Notes under the pieces: generated by a model
Told to the model about the DNA's origin: nothing
The model's database searches: none
What the model saw: only the letters and a program-made list of their open reading frames with translations
Part shown: in pieces, positions 57,924 through 64,000 of the stretch
How the letters are laid out: every line of letters begins with the position of its first letter
Numbering within the stretch: the stretch's first letter is position 1
NCBI RefSeq assembly: GCF_003289965.1
Contig: NZ_QMBQ01000002.1
Span: 310,001-374,000, forward strand
Origin: Mesorhizobium atlanticum
Lineage (GTDB): Bacteria; Pseudomonadota; Alphaproteobacteria; Rhizobiales; Rhizobiaceae
Reading direction: 5' to 3'
Length of the DNA stretch: 64,000 nucleotides
Program-made: the position numbers and the translations under genes

Positions 57924-58130
57924 ATGGATCGTGACACACGCAACGCGGCGATCGCCGCGGCTGTGATACTGCTCGTGTTCGGTCTCGCCGCCTATTTCCT
58001 GCCGGTCATCATGCTGGCCGCGGGCAAGGTATCGACGGTGCTGGCGGCCGTCATCGCCGCGGTCTTCATGGTCGGGCTGTTCGTCGTCCTGTGGCTGCGC
58101 GGACGCAGCCAGCACAAGAAAGGTCTCTGA
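57924..58130 (+). CDS. Small two-helix membrane protein
   Basis: A 68-residue protein with two hydrophobic segments (about 8-30 and 37-58) and a basic tail RGRSQHKKGL. It is wedged between the CDF gene and a dehydrogenase gene on the same strand; its stop is two bases before the next start. I do not recognise the family. Confidence 0.7.
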   Translation: MDRDTRNAAIAAAVILLVFGLAAYFLPVIMLAAGKVSTVLAAVIAAVFMVGLFVVLWLRGRSQHKKGL

Positions 58131-58132
58131 AG

Positions 58133-59107
58133 ATGAGAATTCTGATCACGGGCGCGGCCGGCATGGTCGGCCGCAAGCTTATCGCGCGGCTGGCCAGGGA
58201 CGGCGCCTTGCGCGGGCGCAAGATAACGGCGCTCGACCTGCATGACATCGTGGCGCCGCAGGCGCCGGCGCTCGCGGGCGTCGATGTGTCGATCCATACC
58301 GGCGATCTTTCCGCTCCCGGCGCCATGGCGGCTCTGGTGGCTTCCCGCCCTGACGTGATCTTCCATCTGGCCGGCATCGTATCGGGCGAGGCCGAAGCCA
58401 ATTTCGATCTTGGCTACCGGGTCAATCTCGACGGCACGCGCGCGCTGTTCGACGCGGTGCGGCTGGCGGCGTTCGCGCCGCGCCTGGTCTTCACCTCGTC
58501 GATCGCCGTGTTCGGCGCGCCGTTTCCGGATGTCATTCCGGACGAGTTCCACCCGACGCCGCTCACCTCATACGGCACGCAGAAGCAGATGAGCGAAGCG
58601 CTGCTTGCCGATTACACGCGACGCGGCTTCTTCGACGGCATCGGTATAAGGCTGCCGACGATCTGCGTGCGCCCCGGCAAGCCGAACAAGGCGGCCTCCA
58701 GCTTCTTCTCCGGCATCATCCGCGAGCCGCTCGCGGGGCAGGAGGCGATCCTGCCGGTGCCGCGCTCGGTGCTGCACACCCATGCCAGCCCGCGCTCGGC
58801 GGTGAATTTCCTCATCCATGCGGCCGAGATCGACGGCGACAAGGTCGGACCGCGCCGCAACCTCACAATGCCTGGCGTCGCCGTCACTGTCGGCGAGCAG
58901 ATCGAGGCGCTGGAGCGAATTGCCGGCGCCGAGGTCGCGAAGCGGATCCGCGAGCAGCCCGACGAGACCGTCTGGGCGATCGTCAAAGGCTGGCCGACAC
59001 GGTTCGAGGCCAGCAGGGCACGGGAGCTCGGCTTTGCCGCCGAGCAGAGCTTCGACGAAATCATCCAAGCTCATATCGAGGATGAGCTCGACGGGAAGAT
59101 AGCTTGA
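58133..59107 (+). CDS. denD: NAD-dependent epimerase/dehydratase, D-erythronate dehydrogenase-like
   Basis: A 324-residue extended SDR protein. MRILITGAAGMVGRKL is the NAD fold; the catalytic Ser and Tyr-Lys are in FTSSIAVFG and SYGTQKQMSE. The layout matches DenD, which oxidises D-erythronate at C2, as well as some uronate dehydrogenases. ATG 58133 follows the upstream stop by two bases. denD partner genes (four-carbon acid kinase, decarboxylase) are not nearby, so the substrate is uncertain. Confidence 0.72.
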   Translation: MRILITGAAGMVGRKLIARLARDGALRGRKITALDLHDIVAPQAPALAGVDVSIHTGDLSAPGAMAALVASRPDVIFHLAGIVSGEAEANFDLGYRVNLDGTRALFDAVRLAAFAPRLVFTSSIAVFGAPFPDVIPDEFHPTPLTSYGTQKQMSEALLADYTRRGFFDGIGIRLPTICVRPGKPNKAASSFFSGIIREPLAGQEAILPVPRSVLHTHASPRSAVNFLIHAAEIDGDKVGPRRNLTMPGVAVTVGEQIEALERIAGAEVAKRIREQPDETVWAIVKGWPTRFEASRARELGFAAEQSFDEIIQAHIEDELDGKIA

Positions 59108-59172
59108 CGTCTATCGATAGGGTGATGCTCGCCTGACCCGAAGCGCAATACGGCTTCGGGCACTGCTTATGA

Positions 59173-60360
59173 TCAGGCGCCGCCCGACAGGCTGGCCGAC
59201 AGCAGCAGCAGGCCGACCAGGAAGATGAAGGCGGCGCCGCCGATCTCGACGATGGAGTGGATGCGGTTGCCGATGCGGCCGTCGCCGGCGAAATAGACCG
59301 CCCAGTTCTTGGCCGTCACGGCGATCGTTGCCAGCGCCGAGACGGTGATCGCGGTGCCGATCGACATCGCCAGCACCGACAGCAGCCCGCCGAGCCAAAG
59401 GCCGTTGAGCAGCGCGAAGCTCAGCACGATCAGCGCGCCGGAGCAGGGGCGGATGCCGACGGCGGCCACAGCCGACCAGGCGGTCTTCCAGTCGAAGCGG
59501 TCGCCCGACAGCATCGCCGGATCCGGCGCATGCGAATGGCCGCAGGTCTCGCAGACCTCGCCCGGGCCATGGTCGTGGTGGTCGTGCGCGGCGTGATGGT
59601 GGTGCTCATGCGCGCCATGATCATGGGCGTGGGCATGCGAATGGTCATGATGATCATCATCGCCATGCACGTGCAGTGCATGGGCATGCGCGTGCGCATG
59701 AGAGTGGCCGGCATGAGAATGCGCGTGAGCGTGTGCGTGGGAATGCCCGCCATGCGAATGGCCGGCATGGGCGGCCGACAGGCTGTAGGCGGGCGTCCTG
59801 CCGAACAGGCGCAGCACCGATGGGCCGAGCTTGCGCCAAAGCAGCCAGGCACCGAACAAGGTGACCAGCACAAAGCTGGAGATTTCGAGGAACCAGGCGG
59901 CGTCGGTCATCGAGATCGCAGTGCCGCGCAGCACGAAATAGGCAAGCATCATGACGACCACCGCCGTCAGGCCCTGCAGCAGCGCCGAGACGAAGGAGAG
60001 CATGATGCCGCGCCTGAGCGCGACTTCATTGGCGACCATGTAGGATGAGATCACCGCCTTGCCGTGGCCGGGGCCGGCGGCGTGGAAGATGCCATAGGCG
60101 AAGGATAGGCCGATCAGCAGCCAGAGCTTGCTGCCGTCCTGGCGCATCGCCTTCATGGCGGCGGCCAGCGAATGGTAGAATTCCTGCTGCCTGAGATTGA
60201 TCCACATCAGAATGTGGGCGAACGGGCCCGTGGTGGTCGGCGCCATGCCGTCATTGGTGCCGATGCCAAGCGAGCTCTGCGCATGCGCGGCGCCGGGCAA
60301 GTGAGTGATCACCAAGGTGGCGGCCAGCAGGCCAAGCGCCAGGCGTAACGAAGGTTTCAT
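59173..60360 (-). CDS. Nickel/cobalt transporter, NicO/RcnA family, with very His-rich loop
   Basis: About 395 residues. Signal-like start, then six hydrophobic segments; HAAGPGHGKAVISSYMVA and GIRPCSGALIVLSFAL are the NicO family metal motifs. Residues about 195-290 hold a loop dominated by His-Ala, His-Ser and His-Asp pairs with the CETCGHSH pair of cysteines, suited to buffering Ni, Co or Zn. TTG 60366, GTG 60363 and ATG 60360 are consecutive start options after GGAAGG. It forms an operon with the DUF1007 gene (stop two to eight bases upstream). Confidence 0.9.
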   Translation of the reverse strand: MKPSLRLALGLLAATLVITHLPGAAHAQSSLGIGTNDGMAPTTTGPFAHILMWINLRQQEFYHSLAAAMKAMRQDGSKLWLLIGLSFAYGIFHAAGPGHGKAVISSYMVANEVALRRGIMLSFVSALLQGLTAVVVMMLAYFVLRGTAISMTDAAWFLEISSFVLVTLFGAWLLWRKLGPSVLRLFGRTPAYSLSAAHAGHSHGGHSHAHAHAHSHAGHSHAHAHAHALHVHGDDDHHDHSHAHAHDHGAHEHHHHAAHDHHDHGPGEVCETCGHSHAPDPAMLSGDRFDWKTAWSAVAAVGIRPCSGALIVLSFALLNGLWLGGLLSVLAMSIGTAITVSALATIAVTAKNWAVYFAGDGRIGNRIHSIVEIGGAAFIFLVGLLLLSASLSGGA

Positions 60361-60367
60361 CACCAAA

Positions 60368-61036
60368 TCATCCTTCCGGCGGGCAGTCCAATTCGAGCTT
60401 GGTGGCGAAGATCTTGCTCATGTCTGTGCCTGTCGGATCGTTGAAGAACGCGTCCGTCAGGGTCTTCTGGTTTTCCTTGATCGCCTCATCCGGATCCGGG
60501 CGGATGACCTTCTTGGTGCAGGTCGAGGGCAGGCCTTCGACCGCGAGGTTGGCGTCGTCGGTGAAGTCGATCGCGGTGTAGAAGGTCGGGTCGTACACGC
60601 CGATATCGATCTTGCCGGCGAGCTTGATCGGCGTCTTGGGCTGCGATTCGAACAGGATGATCAGCTGGTCGTTGTCGAAGTTCGCCATCAGGTGCGGCGG
60701 CGGCACCATGGGCACGTCCTTGCCGTCCTGGGTGACGAGCTGGAAGTAGTTGAACTCGGCCAGCGAGGAATGGACGGTGTCGGCCACTTCCTTGAGCTCT
60801 TTGTCGTCAAGTTTCAGATCGGAATTCTTGTCGAACTCCATCATCACTGTACTCGAAAACAGGTCGTCGAAGCGCCAAAGGTGGCGCAGCGCCGTCACAC
60901 TTTGGTGATCCTGGCTGAGGATGACGTCGAGCCGGGCTTCGGCAAAGACATGCGGATGGACTTCAGCCTGCTCGACCGAGGCCAATGTGGCCGCAAGGGC
61001 CGAAGCCAGCATGGTTGCTTGCCGTTTCAGATGCAT
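60368..61036 (-). CDS. DUF1007 periplasmic protein, metal-linked
   Basis: A 222-residue exported protein. A signal peptide ends near VEQAE; HPHVFAEARLDV starts the DUF1007 pattern, and FDKNSDLKLDDKELKEVA resembles an EF-hand-like acidic loop. DUF1007 genes sit next to NicO/RcnA-type or other metal transporters, as here, and are thought to deliver or sense divalent metal. It is first in the operon. The 76-base gap to LysR shows no recognised riboswitch. Confidence 0.82.
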   Translation of the reverse strand: MHLKRQATMLASALAATLASVEQAEVHPHVFAEARLDVILSQDHQSVTALRHLWRFDDLFSSTVMMEFDKNSDLKLDDKELKEVADTVHSSLAEFNYFQLVTQDGKDVPMVPPPHLMANFDNDQLIILFESQPKTPIKLAGKIDIGVYDPTFYTAIDFTDDANLAVEGLPSTCTKKVIRPDPDEAIKENQKTLTDAFFNDPTGTDMSKIFATKLELDCPPEG

Positions 61037-61112
61037 TCCGTGCCGCGATTCCTTTGATTTCGGGAGCGGGCCCGAGGGTTGACATAAAGCGGGCGAAATT
61101 GGGACGCGACCG

Positions 61113-62015
61113 CTACGACGCCGTATCGCGCGTCCGGAACCAGTGCACCAGGAAGTCGACGAAAACCCTTACCTTGGCCGGCAGATAGCGGCGGTGCGGG
61201 TAGACGGCGAAGATGCCGGTGCCCGACAGGAGCCGATCGTCGAGCGCTGTGACCAGCTTGCCGGACGCGACGTCGGGGGCGGCGATGAAATCGGGCAGCA
61301 TGGCGAAGCCCAGGCCGGAGAGCGCGGCGGCTCTCGCCACGATCGGGCTGTTGACCTCGATAGGCCCGGACACGGCGACGCTCATGGATTCCTCGCCTTC
61401 GCCCTTGAAGCGCCAGTTGGCCAGCGAGCGGCCGTTGGTATCGACGATGCAGGGCAGGTTGGCGAGATCCTGCGGCCTGGTCGGCGCGCCATGTTTGGCG
61501 ATCAGCTCCGGCGACGCGCAAAGCCTGACTGAGAACGGCGCCAGTCGCCTGGCGATCAGCGAAGAGTTCTCCAGCCGCGAGATGCGCACGGCAAGGTCGA
61601 AACCTTCCTCGACCAGGTCGACGAAGCGGTCGTCGAGATGGATGTCGAGCACGATGTCGGGGTGCTGCCTAGTGAAGTCGATCAGCGATTGGCCGATCGG
61701 CGCGTCGGCGAAGGTGCGGGCGGCCGACAGCTTGATCCTGCCGCGGACGTCGCCGGAAGACTGGCGCACCGCCTCGGCAAGGCTGTCGACCTCGCGCACG
61801 ATCTCGGAGGCGCGCTGATAATAGGTGTGGCCGGCTTCGGTCAGCGAGAACTGGCGCGTGGTGCGGTTCAAGAGCAGCGCGCCGAGCTCGTCCTCCAGCT
61901 CGCGCACATATTTCGACAAAAGCGCCTTGGAGCGGCCGATCTTGCGCGCCGCGGCCGAAAAGCCTTCCGCCTCGACCACGTCGATGAAGGCGCGCATGCG
62001 GGTCAATGTATCCAT
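61113..62015 (-). CDS. LysR-family transcriptional regulator
   Basis: A 300-residue regulator. The N-terminal winged helix (MRAFIDVVEAEGFSAAARKI...LSKYVRELEDELG) is followed by a LysR substrate-binding domain. It starts at ATG 62015 with AAAGGT six bases upstream. The amidase gene upstream on the same strand ends two bases before, so the two form one transcription unit, and the amidase or its substrate is a reasonable target of the regulator. Confidence 0.92.
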   Translation of the reverse strand: MDTLTRMRAFIDVVEAEGFSAAARKIGRSKALLSKYVRELEDELGALLLNRTTRQFSLTEAGHTYYQRASEIVREVDSLAEAVRQSSGDVRGRIKLSAARTFADAPIGQSLIDFTRQHPDIVLDIHLDDRFVDLVEEGFDLAVRISRLENSSLIARRLAPFSVRLCASPELIAKHGAPTRPQDLANLPCIVDTNGRSLANWRFKGEGEESMSVAVSGPIEVNSPIVARAAALSGLGFAMLPDFIAAPDVASGKLVTALDDRLLSGTGIFAVYPHRRYLPAKVRVFVDFLVHWFRTRDTAS

Positions 62016-62017
62016 GG

Positions 62018-63214
62018 TCAGACCTTTCGTGCCGCGTCGAGAATCCTGCGGCCGAGCCGTATCAGGGCAACGTCGCTGCCGGAAGGGCCGAGCAGCGAAA
62101 GGCCGAAGGGTGCGCCGTCGACGGAGCCGATCGGCAAGGTGATCTGCGGAAAGCCCGAAAGGCCTGAAAGGCACAAGAGATGCAGCGCTCTTTCGCGATA
62201 GGCCTGGAACTGTTCCGGCGTGCTGGCGGCGAGCGGTGGCGCGCCGGGAACGGTGGGCAGGACCAGAAAGCCGTTGTTGCCGAGCAGGGCGCCGAGCTCG
62301 TCCCGGAACGCCAGCCGCCGCGCCGCTTCGGCGGCGGCGGCCTTGGCATCGATGGTGCGGCCGAAGGCAAAACGCTCCTCGACGCCCGGGCTGAGGCGGC
62401 CGCCGGCCGAAATCCACGGGCCATGCTCGCGCCAGGCCTCGAAAGCCTGCAGGCGGCGAAAGCACCAGTAAAGCTCATCGGGGAATGAGGCGAAGGCGTA
62501 TTCGGTCTCCACGGGCTGGCCGATGACAGAGGCGGCCAGCGCCTTCATGCGCGCATATTGCGCGGCCTCTGCCGGGCCCATGACGAAGGCGTCCAGCCAG
62601 CGAATCGACAGCGGGCGGTTGAGCGGGTGCTGATGCGGGTCGCGGCCGAGCAGAAGCTTGCCGACCGTCTCGTAGGTCTCGATGTCATCGGCGAACCAGC
62701 CGAAAGTGTCGAAGCTCGATGCCAGCTTCATCGCCCCGTCGAGCGAAATACGGCCATGGGTGGTGCGCAGCCCGATCAGGCCGCAGAAGCTCGCCGGGGC
62801 GCGGATCGAGCCGCCGGTGTCGGAGCCGGTGGCAATGTTCGCCAGCCCACCCGCGACCGCGGCCGCCGAGCCGGAAGAGGAGCCGCCGGTGACGCGCTCG
62901 GGTGCGGCGGGGTTGACCGGGTAGGGGAAATGCGCGTTCTGGCCGAACAGCGAGAAGGCCAGTTCATCGGTCTGGGTCTTGCCGACGAATCGCGCGCCGG
63001 CATCGAGGATCGCCTGCACCGCTTCGGCGGTGCGCGAGGCGGCATGCGCCTCCTCGAATTTCTGCGGGTTGCCGCAGCCGGTGCGGTAGCCGGCGACGTC
63101 ATAGATGTCCTTGACCGCCAGGCGCAGGCCGGCGAGCGGGCCCAATTCCGCATGCGCCACAGGCATTTGGCGCAGATCGAGGAAGGCGTTCAGCGGTCCT
63201 TGAGTTCCTGGCAT
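62018..63214 (-). CDS. Amidase signature enzyme
   Basis: A 398-residue amidase. The Ser-cisSer-Lys triad is in LAVKDIYDV (Lys), GGSSSGSAAAVA and GSDTGGSIRAPA. Substrate unknown; the family includes indoleacetamide and other aliphatic and aromatic amidases. It is the first gene of the amidase-lysR pair. Confidence 0.92.
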   Translation of the reverse strand: MPGTQGPLNAFLDLRQMPVAHAELGPLAGLRLAVKDIYDVAGYRTGCGNPQKFEEAHAASRTAEAVQAILDAGARFVGKTQTDELAFSLFGQNAHFPYPVNPAAPERVTGGSSSGSAAAVAGGLANIATGSDTGGSIRAPASFCGLIGLRTTHGRISLDGAMKLASSFDTFGWFADDIETYETVGKLLLGRDPHQHPLNRPLSIRWLDAFVMGPAEAAQYARMKALAASVIGQPVETEYAFASFPDELYWCFRRLQAFEAWREHGPWISAGGRLSPGVEERFAFGRTIDAKAAAAEAARRLAFRDELGALLGNNGFLVLPTVPGAPPLAASTPEQFQAYRERALHLLCLSGLSGFPQITLPIGSVDGAPFGLSLLGPSGSDVALIRLGRRILDAARKV

Positions 63215-63329
63215 CGTTCGATTTCCGGATACGGTGCGACCAACATTGTTCGATGCCAGAAATTTTACAACCTGGGCCTACGATTTTTATTGATTGTGAA
63301 ACCCTTCGCTCCTATATCGCGCTTGCCCA

Positions 63330-63756
63330 AAGTCGCACGTGCCTGTGGGTGTCCGCCGATCCTCGAATGGTGAGGGCAATCGGTAAGGTAACTGGAGCCA
63401 ACCACTCCAGTCGGTCAGTGGCCAACCACAAGATCGAGGACACCTTGAAGCAACGACGGTGCGGGCCTTTCTGGTTCTCTTCCGGTTGTCCAAAGACCGG
63501 GGTTACTAAAGAGGCACACCTTCATTGCCGGCAGTGCGGACGGGGTCTCCCATCCAAGCCAAGGCAGACAAAGCGAACCGAGGCCGGGCAAGGCCAAGGT
63601 TCATCGCCGCGAGACGGCATTTCATGGTTCCGGGGTCTCCACCGGCTGGTTCCATGGATTTGACGTCCCGCCTTTGTTTGACCGCGAGTTCGCGAGGCTG
63701 AGCGCCCGCGTTCCGCAGCCTTTGTGCGCGCCGAAAGGCGTTATGGAGAGACCCCG
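63330..63756 (+). promoter_or_regulatory. Long structured leader of the decarboxylase gene, possible speF motif
   Basis: About 540 bases (63215-63756) separate the amidase start from the decarboxylase start without a convincing gene. The last 400 bases are GC-rich and can pair locally (GTGGCCAACCAC at 63419-63430; CCGG...CCGG near 63483-63501). A conserved RNA of this size, the speF motif, is known upstream of ornithine decarboxylase genes in Alphaproteobacteria. I did not align it. An open frame at 63253-63663 is Arg/Gly-rich and lacks a ribosome site, so it is not called. Confidence 0.45.
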
Positions 63757-64000
63757 ATGGCTACCCAGCGCATCCTTGACTTCCTCGCCACCCGACGTCC
63801 GAACGGTCCCTGCCTCGTCGTCGACCTCGATGTCGTGCGCGACAATTTCCGCGCCTTCGAGAAGGCGTTGCCCGATTCCAAGATCTATTATGCGGTGAAA
63901 GCAAACCCGGCGCCGGAAATCCTGCGCCTCCTTGCTGCGATGGGCTCGTCCTTCGACACCGCATCGGTTGCCGAGGTCGAGATGGCGATGGACGCGGGTG
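63757..64000 (+). CDS. Ornithine/lysine decarboxylase, fold III (5' part only)
   Basis: The first 81 residues of an eukaryotic-type (alanine racemase fold) ornithine or lysine/ornithine decarboxylase; the gene runs off the window. CLVVDLDVVRDNF and YYAVKANPAPEIL, with the PLP Lys in VKANP, identify it. It makes putrescine, the substrate of the homospermidine synthase encoded at 39080-40525. GGAGAGA precedes ATG 63757. Confidence 0.88.
   Translation, partial: MATQRILDFLATRRPNGPCLVVDLDVVRDNFRAFEKALPDSKIYYAVKANPAPEILRLLAAMGSSFDTASVAEVEMAMDAG

Noticed and set aside
61037..61112. Cobalamin riboswitch upstream of the DUF1007/NicO pair
   Set aside because: The gap is only 76 bases and has no B12-box-like sequence.
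63253..63663. 136-codon ORF in the leader before the decarboxylase
   Set aside because: No ribosome site, Arg/Gly/Ser-rich random composition, lies where a structured RNA leader is expected.

Overview
The window reads as a high-GC alphaproteobacterial chromosome, most likely a Rhizobiales/Phyllobacteriaceae member close to Mesorhizobium. Pointers are homospermidine synthase, a Brucella-Omp10-like lipoprotein, a CpdR-type response regulator, an Hsp20 gene with a ROSE-type RNA thermometer, and two families of dispersed intergenic palindromes typical of rhizobial genomes. The species call is inference from gene content, not from a database search.

Positions 1-11476 are an acquired island. It abuts the 3' end of a tRNA-Val gene, carries a tyrosine integrase directly beside that tRNA, is visibly less GC-rich, lacks the dispersed repeats of the rest, and encodes only accessory functions. 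Its left end lies outside the window. The left part (144-5957) is a restriction-modification locus of the LlaJI architecture: a small ribbon-helix-helix protein, two overlapping 5-methylcytosine methyltransferases, an McrC-like nuclease and McrB-like AAA+ motor on the opposite strand, and a Vsr mismatch endonuclease. The right part (6101-10150) has a serine resolvase, two unrecognised proteins and a superfamily-2 helicase-like ATPase, which together form the least explained piece of the window.

From 11477 on the content is conserved chromosome. 11782-18396: cpdR, N-formylglutamate amidohydrolase, a HisN-type phosphatase, an alpha/beta hydrolase, heat-shock Hsp20, an MBL hydrolase and threonine aldolase. 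18889-25278: the two glutamate synthase subunits gltB and gltD. 25420-34215: a MAPEG protein, a periplasmic DUF459 SGNH protein, an MltB-type transglycosylase, galU, a large beta-barrel protein, kdsD and the NfeD/SPFH pair, mostly envelope functions. 34349-44234: hemH, a secreted 5'-nucleotidase-LysM fusion, two lipoproteins, homospermidine synthase, and a pabB-pabC-DUF3445 unit in which the last gene appears to start at CTG. 44585-54865: oligoendopeptidase F, a sigma-54 response regulator, a DUF882 protein, tRNA-Gln, KDPG aldolase, TrhO, an NTF2-like protein, a DUF533 protein and an SDR. 54878-64000: an aminotransferase, GNAT, a CDF metal exporter, a DenD-like dehydrogenase, a DUF1007/NicO metal pair, a LysR-amidase pair, and the 5' end of an ornithine/lysine decarboxylase behind a long leader.

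The points most worth following are the LlaJI-like system with its own Vsr, the unidentified three-gene unit with the helicase, the ROSE leader of hsp20, the CTG start at 41614, the 144-bp palindrome ending galU, and the long leader of the decarboxylase gene at the right edge.
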